A stretch of 64,000 nt of DNA from Mycobacterium sp. AZCC_0083 (GCF_014202335.1 NZ_JACHGP010000029.1:1-64000); one strand, 5' to 3'. Counted from the stretch's first letter, positions 1 through 8,821 are shown. Notes: a model not told the origin generated them from the sequence alone. Numbers and translations are program-made.

Positions 1-97
1 ACACGGAGATGGATCTGCTCGACACGACCTGGACGTAGTCGTAGTCGCGATGGCCCTGGCTGTCCTTGCCCCGGTAGACGCGGATGGTGCGGTACAC
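1..97 (-). CDS. Partial reading frame running off the left edge, possibly IS transposase N-terminus
   Basis: On the minus strand an open frame with a possible GTG start at 97 reads VYRTIRVYRGKDSQGHRDYD and continues beyond base 1. In-frame stop lies upstream at 125-127. The opening (basic, repeated R/V/Y, then a predicted strand) resembles the start of IS1634-like transposases, but only 32 residues are visible and no catalytic motif is reached. No clear ribosome binding site is seen. The plus-strand frame at 50-238 over the same bases has biased composition and no family resemblance, so I do not call it. Confidence 0.22.
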   Translation of the reverse strand, partial: MYRTIRVYRGKDSQGHRDYDYVQVVSSRSISV

Positions 98-244
98 GCG
101 AAAACCCAAATGCAGAACTCTGCATCACTCCAGGTCAGAGCTTCGGGAAGTGACACAGAGGCTGAGAAGCCGAGTGTCGAGCGCGCCCCGCCATGGCTCC
201 CACTGGTAGGGACTGACCGCGCCGGGTTTAGCTACTAACGAAAG

Positions 245-1615
245 CTAAACCGCTGCACCGGGATTCATGATGCCGTCCGGGTCGAGCGCCGCCTTGACTC
301 GGCGATTCAGTTCTAGCACTTCGGGACTCAATTGGTTCGCCAACCAAGGGAGCTTCACCCGCCCCACGCCGTGCTCGCCGGTGATGGTCCCGCCGAGCTC
401 GATCGCAAGATCCATGATCAAGCCATAGGCTTCTCGCGCACGCGCAGCCTCGGCGACGTTCGCAGCGTCGAACACGATGAGCGGGTGGGTGTTTCCGTCG
501 CCCGCGTGAGCGATCACCGCAATCATCAGGCCGAGTTCGTTCGCGATCCTTGCGATGCCACCGACCAAGGCACCCAGCTTCGGGAGCGGGACGCCGACAT
601 CCTCGAGCAGAAGAGGGCCCTTCTTCTCGACCGCAGGAATGGCCATCCGTCGTGCCACGACGAAGGCTTCACCGGTCTCCGGGTCGTCGGTGGACACCAC
701 CTCCAACGCGCCGTTGGCCTCACAGATTTCGGTGATCCACGCGATCTCCTCGCCTGCATGGACACCCGGCTCGTCGGACTGGATGACGAGCAACGCCTCG
801 GCGTCGCGGTCCAGGCCCATGCGCAATTCGTCTTCGACGGCGTTGATGGACGCACGGTCCATGAATTCGAGCATCGATGGTCGCATCCGACGGGTGATCG
901 CCAGCACCGTCTCCATCGAGCCTTCCAGTGTGGGGAACGAAGCCACCAGCGTGGCCGGCGGACGTTGCGCAGGGAGGAGGCGCACGGTCGCCTCCGCGAT
1001 GATCCCGAGTGATCCCTCGCTCCCCACGAACAACTTGGTCAGGGAGAGACCGGCGACATCCTTCACGCGCGGTCCACCAAGCTTGACGACGGTTCCATCG
1101 GCGAGCACCACGGTCAGCGCGAGAATGTAATCGGTTGTGACCCCGTACTTCACGCAACACAGACCGCCAGCGTTCGTCGCGATGTTGCCGCCGATCGAGC
1201 AGATTTCATACGACGAAGGATCGGGCGGGTACCACAGGCCTGACTGCGCGGCTGCCGCCTTCACCTCGGCGTTCAGCGCGCCCGGCTGGACGATGGCAGT
1301 CCGGGTCAATGGATCGACCTCAATGCCAGTCATGCGTTCGGTCGAGATGACCAAGCACCCATCGAACGCCGAAGCTCCACCCGACAGACCAGACCCTGCG
1401 CCACGCGGAACGATGGGGATCTGGTGCTTCGCGGCGTACCGCACGACGGTCTGGATCTCCTCGACGCTGGTCGGTCTGGCCGCGGCCAGCGGCATCCCGA
1501 CGTCCGGGTCCTGCGACCGGTCGCGCCGGTACTTGTCCAACCGCACCTCGTCAGTGACGATCGTGCCGTCGGGGAGCTGGCGCACCAGATCGTCGATGTC
1601 GAACGAGAGAGTCAT
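245..1615 (-). CDS. FAD-binding oxidase, GlcD / D-lactate dehydrogenase family
   Basis: A 456-residue flavoprotein likely to oxidise a 2-hydroxy acid (glycolate, D-lactate or similar) to the 2-oxo acid. The PCMH-type FAD domain covers about residues 40-220, with the motif PRGAGSGLSGGA and the later IGGNIATNAGG loop. The FAD-oxidase C-terminal domain covers about 225-455, with HAGDGNTHPL and TGEHGVGRVK, both characteristic of GlcD-type enzymes. Length is normal. It lies 62 bp downstream of an IclR regulator on the same strand, and a GlcG-like gene is divergent to that regulator. Substrate is not fixed by sequence alone. Confidence 0.87.
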   Translation of the reverse strand: MTLSFDIDDLVRQLPDGTIVTDEVRLDKYRRDRSQDPDVGMPLAAARPTSVEEIQTVVRYAAKHQIPIVPRGAGSGLSGGASAFDGCLVISTERMTGIEVDPLTRTAIVQPGALNAEVKAAAAQSGLWYPPDPSSYEICSIGGNIATNAGGLCCVKYGVTTDYILALTVVLADGTVVKLGGPRVKDVAGLSLTKLFVGSEGSLGIIAEATVRLLPAQRPPATLVASFPTLEGSMETVLAITRRMRPSMLEFMDRASINAVEDELRMGLDRDAEALLVIQSDEPGVHAGEEIAWITEICEANGALEVVSTDDPETGEAFVVARRMAIPAVEKKGPLLLEDVGVPLPKLGALVGGIARIANELGLMIAVIAHAGDGNTHPLIVFDAANVAEAARAREAYGLIMDLAIELGGTITGEHGVGRVKLPWLANQLSPEVLELNRRVKAALDPDGIMNPGAAV

Positions 1616-1677
1616 CAGCCGAATCTTCCGCGATGTGGAATGAACTATCCGAAAATAGGCTCACAAGGCGGGTGGTG

Positions 1678-2481
1678 TCAATCGGCGCGTTCGAGAGAAT
1701 CGGCCAGTGCTCTCGCAGCTGATTGCAGCAGGGGCACGGTGGACTCGACCAGACTCTCGGTCATTCGGGTGACCGGCCCCGAAACGGACACTGCCATGCC
1801 GGAGGAAAGGCCCGCGATCGGAACTGCAACGCACCGCACGCCCAGTTCCTGCTCCTGTTCATCGATGGCGTATCCGGCGGATCGAATCCGCTCGAGTTCC
1901 GCGTGGAGCCGAACGCGACTGGTGATGGTGTGCTCGGTGCGGCCAGGCAGGCCGCGCCGGTCGAGTAGGTCGTCGACTTGCGCCGAATCCAGCTGCGACA
2001 GGAGGGCCTTGCCGACCCCCGTGCTGTGGAGGTCGACCCTCTGCCCGATCTCGGTGAACATCCGCATGTGGTGTCGCGACGGAGCCTGGGCGACGTACTC
2101 GGCCTGATCGCCTGCAAGAACGGCGAGATTTGCCGTCTCACCGGTTTCGTCGACGAGATCGTGAAGGACGCGCTCGGCGACCGGGCCGATGAGAGTACGG
2201 GCACACTCTGCGAGTGGCAGGACGCGGAATCCCAGCGAGTACCGACGGGATGGCAGTTGTCTCGTGTATCCCCGCTCAGTGAGCGTTGCAAGCAATCGAT
2301 GCACGGTCGGAAGGGGAAGCTGGAGGCCTGTCGCGATCTCTCCGATCGGAACCTCTGGATGCCTGCTGCTGATGAACTCGAGAACGTCAAGGGCGCGATT
2401 GACCGACTGAACACCACCGGCGGGCGAGGGATTCGATGCCGCCTGGCGATCAGGCGATGGGGAGGTGCTCATTCGGCTCAT
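1678..2481 (-). CDS. IclR-family transcriptional regulator
   Basis: A 267-residue regulator. The N-terminal winged helix-turn-helix spans about residues 24-80 (ALDVLEFISS, then LPLPTVHRLLATL). The IclR effector domain follows, with TGVGKALLSQL and later GYAIDEQEQELGVRCVAVPI, standard for the family. It probably controls the FAD oxidase immediately downstream (62-bp gap) and the divergent GlcG-like gene. Several Met codons cluster at the start (MSRMSTS), so the exact start may be 2481 or 2472. The effector is unknown. Confidence 0.88.
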   Translation of the reverse strand: MSRMSTSPSPDRQAASNPSPAGGVQSVNRALDVLEFISSRHPEVPIGEIATGLQLPLPTVHRLLATLTERGYTRQLPSRRYSLGFRVLPLAECARTLIGPVAERVLHDLVDETGETANLAVLAGDQAEYVAQAPSRHHMRMFTEIGQRVDLHSTGVGKALLSQLDSAQVDDLLDRRGLPGRTEHTITSRVRLHAELERIRSAGYAIDEQEQELGVRCVAVPIAGLSSGMAVSVSGPVTRMTESLVESTVPLLQSAARALADSLERAD

Positions 2482-2636
2482 GGTGCCACGGACACGTGCG
2501 AGTCGAACGGACCACGACCGCCCGGTGATCTGCTTCTGCTTGACGCAGATCCAGGGTCCGTCGTATCTTCCAATATACGAAAATAAAACTCCGTGATACG
2601 GAAGACTACTTCGGAGAAAGAAGGGGCTTAGCGGGC

Positions 2637-3068
2637 ATGATGTGGAACTTGAGAAGCGCCGGCACCGCGATCGCGGCCGCTCGCAAGTTCGGTGCCGAGA
2701 ACGGGTTCAAGCCCCTCGCCCTGGTGGCGCTCGACGCCGGCGGGTACGTGATCGCCACTGAACGCGAAGACGGTGCGTCGAACGGACGGGTAGACATCGC
2801 ATCTGGCAAGGCCACCGGTGCGCTCGAGTTCGGAATGGGCTCTCGGTCGCTGATGACACGTGCGGAGCAGCAGGCCTACTTCGTCGTCACTGCCGCTGCC
2901 GCGGTACGGACGGGTGTCGTCCCCGTACCCGGAGGTGTACTGGTTCGCGATCTCGAGGGCACTGTGCTCGGCGCGCTTGGCATCTCGGGAGACACCTCGG
3001 ACAACGACGAAGCCGCGGCGATTCATGGCGTGAAGGCGACTGGTCTAACGCCCGATGCAGGCGCTTGA
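2637..3068 (+). CDS. GlcG/HbpS-like protein (DUF336 family)
   Basis: A 143-residue protein of the GlcG/HbpS fold: A-x-x-A-x-x-fG-a near the start, the segment LVALDAGGYVIATEREDGA, and the closing GALGISGDTSDNDEAAA. Members are small homo-oligomeric proteins found beside glycolate oxidase genes or as haem-binding proteins; the exact biochemical role is not settled. It is divergent to the IclR gene and so plausibly belongs to the same hydroxy-acid unit as the GlcD-like oxidase. The start follows GAGAAAGAAGGGG-type purine-rich sequence at about 2611-2626. Confidence 0.8.
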   Translation: MMWNLRSAGTAIAAARKFGAENGFKPLALVALDAGGYVIATEREDGASNGRVDIASGKATGALEFGMGSRSLMTRAEQQAYFVVTAAAAVRTGVVPVPGGVLVRDLEGTVLGALGISGDTSDNDEAAAIHGVKATGLTPDAGA

Positions 3069-3392
3069 TTCGACAATGTTGGCGCGCCTCGGCACTCCGC
3101 GGGCCGAGATCGCCGGAAGTCGTTGCTAGTATTAGCGATTCGAGCGACACACCTTGTTCGGCACCTGAAAGTCCGGGTGGCTCCACGCCGGCAATGGTCC
3201 ATGACGCGATGTTCATGCCTTCGCAAGAACAACTTCCTTTCCTTTCTGGGGCACCGTGCAGCAGCACGCCCGCGATGTCCAAGCCTGCACGCTAGTGCGT
3301 CATTGCGTGCGCGCGCAAGAAAATGTTCCGGCGTTGCAAGAAGATTCGCGTCACCTGGAATAGGAAGGGGTGTTGGTGCGTTGGCGCCTGGT
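3069..3392. other. 324-bp non-coding gap with a DoxX-start remnant and an operator
   Basis: No gene is supported here. On the minus strand, about 3184-3216, the sequence encodes MNIASWTIAGV and matches the beginning of the intact DoxX gene at 21538 (MNIALWTVAGI) before diverging. The CTTGC-type palindrome sits at 3302-3319. The segment TTGCAAGAAGATTCGCGTCA at about 3334-3353 recurs almost exactly at about 21821-21840. This makes the gap a partially deleted copy of the 21.5-21.9 kb region. Confidence 0.6.
3302..3319. promoter_or_regulatory. CTTGC-N8-GCAAG palindrome, site 1
   Basis: ATTGCGTGCGCGCGCAAG, nearly perfect two-fold symmetry, lying 74 bp before the ATG of the luciferase-like gene. 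It is one of about ten related sites in the window. The binding protein is inferred, not shown. Confidence 0.6.
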
Positions 3393-4253
3393 ATGCGAAT
3401 TGGCGTGGTGTTTCCCCAGACCGAGCTCGGTGGTGACGTAGCCGCGGTGCGTGCCTACGGCCAACGTGTCGAAGAACTTGGTTTCAGTCATTTGGTGGCC
3501 TACGACCACGTCGTTGGTGCCGATCCGGACGCACACACCGGGTGGGACGGTCCGTACGACGTGCGCACCACCTTCCACGAACCGCTAGTGATGTTCGGCT
3601 ATCTCGCTGCGGTCACCACGACTCTGGAGCTGGTGACCAAGGTGATCATCCTGCCGCAGCGGCAGACGGTGTTGGTGGCCAAACAGGCCGCCGAGGTGGA
3701 TCTGTTGAGTCAGGGGCGGTTGCGCCTTGGTGTCGGGGTGGGCTGGAATGCCGTCGAATATGAAGCTCTTGGAGAGGAATTCAGCAACCGTGGCAAGCGG
3801 GTGGATGAACAGATCGAGCTGATGCGGCGGTTGTGGACCGAGCAGACGCTGACCTTCGAGGGCAAGCATCATCGAGTCACCGGTGCCGGGTTGGCACCGT
3901 TGCCGGTGCAGCGGCCGATACCGGTGTGGATCGGTGCCATGACGCGGCCTGCGCTGGAGCGCGCGGGCCGGGTGGCTGATGGATGGTTCCCACCGATGTC
4001 GCCTGGACCCGAGCTCGATGAAGCACGTGAGATCGTCAAACGCTCGGCGATCGCGGCGGGCAGGGATCCCGCCAGCATCGGCATGGAAGCCCACATCACT
4101 TGGCATGGTAACCGGCAGCGGTTCGCCGATGAACTCGTGCAGTTCGTCACCGCAGGCGCCACCCATGTATCGGTGAACACGATGGGCGAGGGCCTGCGAA
4201 CCGTCAACGAGCACCTGGACGCGATCACCACCGTGGCCGACATCTGCATCTAA
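3393..4253 (+). CDS. LLM-class, probably F420-dependent oxidoreductase
   Basis: A 286-residue luciferase-like monooxygenase-fold protein beginning MRIGVVFPQTELGGD, close to the F420-dependent subfamily (TIGR03619-like) common in mycobacteria. Conserved segments are FSHLVAYDHVVG, the strand-loop VTKVIILPQRQTVLVAKQAAEVD, GVGVGWNAVEYEALG and RPIPVWIGAM. It probably uses F420 for a hydride transfer; the substrate is unknown. A purine-rich AGGAAGGGG at 3362-3370 better fits a TTG start at 3381 (four more residues), so the start is not certain. A truncated second copy survives at about 21821-21925. A terminator-like stem follows the stop. Confidence 0.85.
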   Translation: MRIGVVFPQTELGGDVAAVRAYGQRVEELGFSHLVAYDHVVGADPDAHTGWDGPYDVRTTFHEPLVMFGYLAAVTTTLELVTKVIILPQRQTVLVAKQAAEVDLLSQGRLRLGVGVGWNAVEYEALGEEFSNRGKRVDEQIELMRRLWTEQTLTFEGKHHRVTGAGLAPLPVQRPIPVWIGAMTRPALERAGRVADGWFPPMSPGPELDEAREIVKRSAIAAGRDPASIGMEAHITWHGNRQRFADELVQFVTAGATHVSVNTMGEGLRTVNEHLDAITTVADICI

Positions 4254-4271
4254 AGCCCGACCCCACAACTC

Positions 4272-4290
4272 GCCCCGCCTGCGCCGGGGC
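4272..4290 (+). terminator. Possible hairpin terminator after the LLM gene
   Basis: GCCCCG-CCTGCGC-CGGGGC forms a 6-bp GC stem with a 7-base loop, 18 bp after the stop. There is no strong T-run, as is common in actinobacteria. Confidence 0.35.
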
Positions 4291-4336
4291 TTGTAGGTTT
4301 GGGGGGCGCTTCCAACGGCGCCAAGAAGCGACATAA

Positions 4337-4354
4337 CTTGCGTGCTCAAGCGAA
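4337..4354. promoter_or_regulatory. CTTGC-N8-GCAAG palindrome, site 2
   Basis: CTTGCGTGCTCAAGCGAA, with the left half identical to site 42593-42610 and a partly decayed right half. It lies about 210 bp upstream of MarR copy 1, mirroring its paralogue. Confidence 0.5.
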
Positions 4355-4561
4355 TGAGCTGCGAGCGCCACTGGTACAGCCTGTCCCACGCACGAGCACG
4401 ACGATTGATGCGGCGAAGACGACGGCTACTGTGAGCAGTAGTCGTCCATCGCGGTCGGGCTGACCGCCCGCAGCAAGTGACTTGGTTGACCTGCATAATT
4501 GTCTACTTTGTGGGCTCTGGTGACTCCCGATCAGTTCGCCGCATGAGAGGAGCGTGTGTCG

Positions 4562-5089
4562 ATGGTTGCCCAGCGTGATGCGCGAACCGCGAAGAATCGA
4601 GTTCCCCAAGGGGGCGTCGATGATGCAAAGCGGTTACGCGCTGTCGTCGACCGTTTGGAGGAGGAGACGATGCTTTGGCAGGAATTCTTGCGCGCGCATC
4701 GAACCATCATTGAGAAGATGGCCGAGCAAATGATGCGCGACCACAATCTGCCCCTTGAGTGGTTTGACGTGTTGATCCATCTCGCGGATGTGCCCGATGG
4801 GCGGCTTCGTCAGCGGGCGTTGCGCGACCGGCTCCTTCTCAGCGAAAGCGGTGTGAGCAGGCTCCTTTTGCGCATGGAGCAGGCGGGCTTCATCGCGCGC
4901 AACACCGCAGGCGAGGACAAGCGCGGCATGGAGATCAGCCTGACCAACAAGGGCCGCACGGCGGTGATCGAAGCCACTGAATCGCATGTCGCGATGGTGT
5001 CTACGCTGTTCACCGACCGACTCACCCACACTGACCTCAACGCATTGGGCCGTGTTCTGCCCAAGCTCACCGCCGGATCAGACGGTTAA
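4562..5089 (+). CDS. MarR-family regulator, copy 1
   Basis: A 175-residue winged-helix regulator. The DNA-binding region spans about residues 60-125 (PLEWFDVLIHLAD, then LRDRLLLSESGVSRLLLRMEQAGFI and the wing RNTAGEDKRGMEI). It is nearly identical over about 150 residues to the MarR protein at 42813-43373, differing mainly at the N-terminus. I start it at ATG 4562, the start conserved with the paralogue; GTG 4556 with GAGAGGAG upstream is an alternative. MarR proteins usually repress and respond to small aromatic ligands, which fits this region. It is the best candidate, with copy 2, for binding the repeated palindrome. Confidence 0.88.
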   Translation: MVAQRDARTAKNRVPQGGVDDAKRLRAVVDRLEEETMLWQEFLRAHRTIIEKMAEQMMRDHNLPLEWFDVLIHLADVPDGRLRQRALRDRLLLSESGVSRLLLRMEQAGFIARNTAGEDKRGMEISLTNKGRTAVIEATESHVAMVSTLFTDRLTHTDLNALGRVLPKLTAGSDG

Positions 5090-5467
5090 GCTGCACCGCC
5101 GAACGGCGCTTAGAGACATCCATCGGAAGGGCACGTCGACTCGCGGTGCATTGTGCGCGTCGCGGGCATTCCGGCACCAGCCGTCCATGAAGTAGCCAAG
5201 TCCGTCACCGGTGCTCCGAAATGACAGGTAGTGGCCCATCTACAACGGTCGATTACGCTGACGGGTTGCGTTGAGGCGCCGACCGCGGTCCGCGATCCGG
5301 CCGTCCGGAGTTCTGCCACTGAGCAAGTTGAACGCGTCTCCGACCAGTCGCCGCCGTGAAGTACATGTGCATGCGCAAGCAAATGACAAGAACGGATTGC
5401 ACGCCGCCCAACCGACGTCGCCGCGACGCAACGAGCAAGGTCTCCGCGAGAGGAAGGAGGGGGCCGG
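5090..5467. other. 378-bp gap with a probable remnant of a MetE-like gene
   Basis: After MarR copy 1, short blocks CCGAACGGCGC (about 5099-5109) and CATTCCGGCACC (about 5167-5178) match the beginning of the MetE-like gene that follows MarR copy 2 (43374 onward), with the reading frame lost. A weak palindrome is at 5366-5383. No functional gene is seen on either strand. Confidence 0.4.
5366..5383. promoter_or_regulatory. Weak CTTGC-type palindrome, site 3
   Basis: TGTGCATGCGCAAGCAAA keeps the core GCATGCGCAAGCAA seen at 61364-61381 but has lost the outer bases. It is not in front of an intact gene and may be a relic. Confidence 0.3.
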
Positions 5468-5908
5468 TCAGTCCCGAACGAGCTCGACGACTGGGATGAT
5501 GCGAGTGGTCCTTCGTTGGTAGTCGCCAAACATGGGCATGGTCTGGGCAATCTTGGTGAAGCGCTCATCGCGTTCGGCGCCAGTCAATTCTCGTGCCGTT
5601 ACGGGGATCGTCTCGGAACCAATTTCCACGGTGGTGCGCGGATTGGCCATCAAGTTGAGGTACCACGCCGGATTGGCATCTGAGCCACCGAAGCTCGCAA
5701 CAACGAAGATTCGATCGCCATCGGTGAAGTAGCCAAGAGGATTGACCCGCTCGATTCCCGATTTCACACCGACATGATGGACGAGGGCCATCGTGCCTTC
5801 CTCGAACACGCCGTCCACTTTGCCGTTGTTCGAACGGAATTCGCTAATGACGGTCTTGTTGAATACGGCCATTTCCGCCGGATCCCTGGGGTCTTTCGGA
5901 GTAGTCAC
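5468..5908 (-). CDS. Ddn-like deazaflavin-dependent nitroreductase-family protein
   Basis: A 146-residue protein of the F420-binding split-beta-barrel (Ddn) family: TTPKDPRDPAEMAVFNKTVI at the N-terminus, MALVHHVGVKSG.ERVNPLGYF, NPAWYLNLMANPRTTVEIG, and the closing RRTTRIIPVVEL. Such proteins use reduced F420 on quinones or other substrates, often at the membrane. I chose GTG 5908 because GGAGAGGA lies just upstream and the family start follows it; the longer open frame to 5977 adds 23 unlike residues. It stands alone on the minus strand. Confidence 0.83.
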   Translation of the reverse strand: MTTPKDPRDPAEMAVFNKTVISEFRSNNGKVDGVFEEGTMALVHHVGVKSGIERVNPLGYFTDGDRIFVVASFGGSDANPAWYLNLMANPRTTVEIGSETIPVTARELTGAERDERFTKIAQTMPMFGDYQRRTTRIIPVVELVRD

Positions 5909-6027
5909 GTACCATTCCTCTCCAGTGAATCGAAAGTTGACGCAGCAGGTGTCGCGCCGAATTGCTTGATTTATCAAGTGTTGTGACTAACCGCGCCTGC
6001 CGGCACCGCCCGTCCGATTCAGCTGGC

Positions 6028-6783
6028 CTAGAATTCGGTTGCGTTGAGCGCGGAAACCACCTGCGGGTAGTCACCACGCGCCTCGCCGTAGCGCAGAAAC
6101 TTCACGGCCTCGACCTGGATTTCTGGCTCGTCGGGCTCATTCTCAAGCAGGGTTAGGACCTCTGCCACAAATTCGTCGAGCGGCATCGACGCGGCGCTGT
6201 CTTCGTAGCCTGTCAGCAGAGGCGTACGAACCCCCGGCGGCACGAGTTCCTTGACTTCGACGGTGGTGTCGGCCAGTTGCAGCCGGATCGACTCACTGAG
6301 CATGTGGATCGCCGCCTTGGAGGCGTTGTAGCTCGGGGTGATCGAGAGCGGAGCGAATGCCAACCCCGAGGACACGGTCACGATCGTGGCCTTCGCTTGC
6401 GTCTGGAGGTGCTCGATGAACGCTGCGATGAGCCGGATGGGACCGAGCAAGTTGGTCGTGACGATCGATTCGGCCGTCGCGAGGAACGACTCGGGTTTGT
6501 GCCAGTCCTCGATGACCATGATGCCGGCCATGGTCACCAGGACGTTGAGTTCTGGGCGCTCGGCCAAAACCTGCTTGGCGGCTGCCTCGATGTTGGCCGG
6601 ATCGGCAGTGTCGATGGTTACCGTCTGTAGTCCGGGATGCTCGGTGGCGATGCGCTCGAGCAGTTCGGTGCGGCGGCCGCCGATGATCACGGTGTTGCCT
6701 TTGGCCTGCAGCGCGATTGCGAGGCCCAACCCGATGCCGCTGGTGGCGCCCGGGATGAAGATGGTGTTGCCGGAATTGTTCAT
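6028..6783 (-). CDS. Short-chain dehydrogenase/reductase (DltE-like)
   Basis: A 251-residue NAD(P)-dependent SDR. The cofactor loop GATSGIGLGLA lies at about residues 11-21. The catalytic residues are intact: Ser in VTVSSGLAF and Tyr/Lys in YNASKAA. The start at ATG 6783 removes a 28-residue unlike extension. It is divergent to an MmyB-type XRE regulator across about 100 bp; this SDR-regulator pairing is frequent in actinobacteria and suggests local repression. The substrate is unknown. Confidence 0.86.
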   Translation of the reverse strand: MNNSGNTIFIPGATSGIGLGLAIALQAKGNTVIIGGRRTELLERIATEHPGLQTVTIDTADPANIEAAAKQVLAERPELNVLVTMAGIMVIEDWHKPESFLATAESIVTTNLLGPIRLIAAFIEHLQTQAKATIVTVSSGLAFAPLSITPSYNASKAAIHMLSESIRLQLADTTVEVKELVPPGVRTPLLTGYEDSAASMPLDEFVAEVLTLLENEPDEPEIQVEAVKFLRYGEARGDYPQVVSALNATEF

Positions 6784-6884
6784 TGCTTCAGTCTGGGCGA
6801 AGCACCGCGGATCTGGCAGGCACCCGTTATCGGGGGATCGGCAATACCTGGATGATAAGTCATTCAATCTTGGTTACAGTTGGA

Positions 6885-7754
6885 ATGGATCGTAGGGCGC
6901 TTGCCGATTTTCTCCGTCGTCACCGCGATGCGTTGCAGCCAGTCGACGTCGGGCTGCCGGAAGGCCCGCGGCGCCGGGCGACTGGTTTGCGCCGCGAGGA
7001 GGTGGCCGCGCTAGCGATGATCTCGACTGATTACTACACCCAACTAGAACAGCGTCGTAGCCCACAACCCAGCGAACAAACGCTGGCGTCGCTCGCCCGG
7101 GCGTTGCGGCTCACCGGCGACGAGCGCGATTACCTTTTCCGGGTGGCCGGGCGCAACGTCCCGTCGCAGGTGACCATCGAGGCACACGTGGCTCCGGCGC
7201 TGCTGCGCGTCCTTGACCGGCTGGGCGACGCGCCAGCACTGGTCGTGTCTTACCTCGGAGTCACGCTGGTGCAAAACCGCATGGCGGCAGCCTTACTCGG
7301 TGACCGGTCGCACTATGTCGGCCTGGCACGCAGCGAGTTCTACAGGTGGTTCACCAACCTTTCTGAGCGGTTGCGCTACCCCGAGGACCATCGCGACGGG
7401 CATAGCCGTGCCAACGTTGCACACCTGCGGGTCGCGTATGCATCAATGGGCCCACGTTCTGAGGCGGGCGAGCTCGTGCGCGCGCTGCAGAAGACCAGTT
7501 CCGAGTTTGCCGAACTGTGGGACCGACACGAGGTGGCCAGATGCTTCGCCCAACACAAAACGATCGTGCATCCCGAACTTGGTCCCATCGAACTCGATTG
7601 CCAAACGCTGCTTACTGAGGACCACTCTCAGTCGTTGCTCGTGTACACCGCAGCCCCACACAGCGAGGGAGCCGAGAAACTGGAACTGCTCGCCGTGCTC
7701 GGGCACGAACATTTCCCAACCACCGCGTCGATGATCAACACTGAATCACGTTAA
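6885..7754 (+). CDS. XRE-family regulator with MmyB-like ligand domain
   Basis: A 289-residue regulator. The N-terminal helix-turn-helix includes GLRREEVAALAMISTDYYTQLEQ, diagnostic for this subfamily. The C-terminal MmyB-like domain (about residues 100-285) holds the sensor fold, with EFYRWFTNLSERLRYPEDH and HPELGPIELDCQTL. ATG 6885 is preferred over the longer frame from 6783, which would run through the divergent promoter. It probably controls the divergent SDR gene. Ligand unknown. Confidence 0.86.
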   Translation: MDRRALADFLRRHRDALQPVDVGLPEGPRRRATGLRREEVAALAMISTDYYTQLEQRRSPQPSEQTLASLARALRLTGDERDYLFRVAGRNVPSQVTIEAHVAPALLRVLDRLGDAPALVVSYLGVTLVQNRMAAALLGDRSHYVGLARSEFYRWFTNLSERLRYPEDHRDGHSRANVAHLRVAYASMGPRSEAGELVRALQKTSSEFAELWDRHEVARCFAQHKTIVHPELGPIELDCQTLLTEDHSQSLLVYTAAPHSEGAEKLELLAVLGHEHFPTTASMINTESR

Positions 7755-7759
7755 GTGAT

Positions 7760-8094
7760 GATGTCACAAGTAATTTGATTGCCGTAACGTCGGCCGGCCC
7801 TCCCGCAGACTCGGTAACCGCGCTGACGGCGACACCGGGTCTGACACGGGCGGTCGACACTGTCGCCGACAGCACGTCCATCAGATCCGGCCGGTACATC
7901 GCCAGATACGGCGCACCGAACTTGCTCTCCATTTCCGTCAACGACATGGTCGCCAGCGTGCGGCCGTCCTGCCGGCGAAGCCAGGTCATGTGGGACGGCG
8001 CCACCCAGGCGACTGATTTCTTCTTCCAATCCGAGACGAATCAGCACCCGAGTTGCGTTGAGGCCCCGCAGAACTGCAGGTATCGGTGCGGGGC
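7760..8094 (-). pseudogene. Remnant of an FAD-dependent aromatic hydroxylase
   Basis: Two minus-strand frames join into one broken protein. The first piece reads LNATRVLIRLGLEEEISRLG (around 8070-8010) and the second, shifted by one base near 8005, reads HMTWLRRQDGRTLATMSL then ERFGAPYL-like KFGAPYLAMYRPDL. These are the hallmark segments just after the FAD-binding loop of salicylate/3-hydroxybenzoate hydroxylase-like monooxygenases. The GxGxxG N-terminus and the whole C-terminal half are missing, and the FadR gene stop abuts it. It is a decayed fragment with no function expected. Confidence 0.6.
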
Positions 8095-8811
8095 TTACTG
8101 GTCGAGCTCGAGTTGACCGATGAACCAATCGAACGAGGTCTCGGCATGGGCGATCATCGCTGATCGAGCGGTTTCGCCGTCCCTGGCGACGATGGCTGTG
8201 ACGATCGGATCATGGCTGTGGGGCAATCCCCTGATGACCGAGGCCAGGTTGGGAAGCGGCAAGATCAGAGCCGAGAGTCGTTCTTGGATCTCGATTTCCG
8301 CACGCACCAGGTGCTCGGAGTGCGCGGTTTCGGCGATGAGTGTATGCAGGCGCGCATCGGCGACACGACGGGGCGCAACTTCCAGGTACACCTCGTCGAA
8401 GCGATCAGCGGCGGCCTCGATCGCCCGGAACTCGTCCTCTGTCCCGCGTTCGGCGGCTAGAAGGCAAGCTTCGCCCGAGATGGCTCGGCGCCAATCGGTC
8501 AGTGAGCGTATTTGCTCGGCCGTCGCAGGGTAGGCGCTGACGGCCTCTTGCAGCCGCTCCAACACATCGTGTCGGACGTGGGTGCCACCGTTGCGGCCCC
8601 GGGTGGTCTCCACGAGGTTGAGTTCCCGCATCGACGCGAGCGCCTGTCGGAGGGTCATCGGTGCGACCCCCAGCGTCTTCGCGAGTTCGTCTTCGCGGGG
8701 AAGTTTCTCGCCGGCGCGCAGGGAACCCGCGGCGATCGCCTCAGTGAGGCGGCGCACGACCGCTTCCGGAGCGCTGGTGGCGCTGATCGGGGAAAAAACC
8801 GACGCATTCAT
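8095..8811 (-). CDS. GntR/FadR-family regulator (FCD domain)
   Basis: A 238-residue regulator. The GntR winged helix spans about residues 15-80 (IAAGSLRAGEKLPREDELAKTLGV, PMTLRQALASMRELNLVE). The FCD effector domain follows, with metal-ligand-type residues in DARLHTLIAETAHSEHLV and PHSHDPIVTAI. It is divergent to the gamma-glutamyl hydrolase and permease genes. A strong palindrome at 8822-8839 lies between them and is the likely operator for autoregulation and control of both. Confidence 0.87.
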   Translation of the reverse strand: MNASVFSPISATSAPEAVVRRLTEAIAAGSLRAGEKLPREDELAKTLGVAPMTLRQALASMRELNLVETTRGRNGGTHVRHDVLERLQEAVSAYPATAEQIRSLTDWRRAISGEACLLAAERGTEDEFRAIEAAADRFDEVYLEVAPRRVADARLHTLIAETAHSEHLVRAEIEIQERLSALILPLPNLASVIRGLPHSHDPIVTAIVARDGETARSAMIAHAETSFDWFIGQLELDQ

Positions 8812-8821
8812 CTGGCGAAAG

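Larger units (their letters stand above)
4254..4561. other. 308-bp regulatory gap before MarR copy 1
   Basis: Contains the hairpin above and operator-like site 2. From about 4430 it is alignable with the sequence upstream of MarR copy 2 (shared blocks GTCCATCGCGGT, AGTGA.TTGGTT, GATC.GTTCGCCG and GAGAGGAGCG). The duplication therefore includes the promoter region, not only the coding region. No gene is seen. Confidence 0.6.

Noticed and set aside
332..1012. 226-residue plus-strand frame opposite the GlcD-like gene
   Set aside because: Mirror frame of a well-supported flavoprotein gene; no ribosome site or family features.
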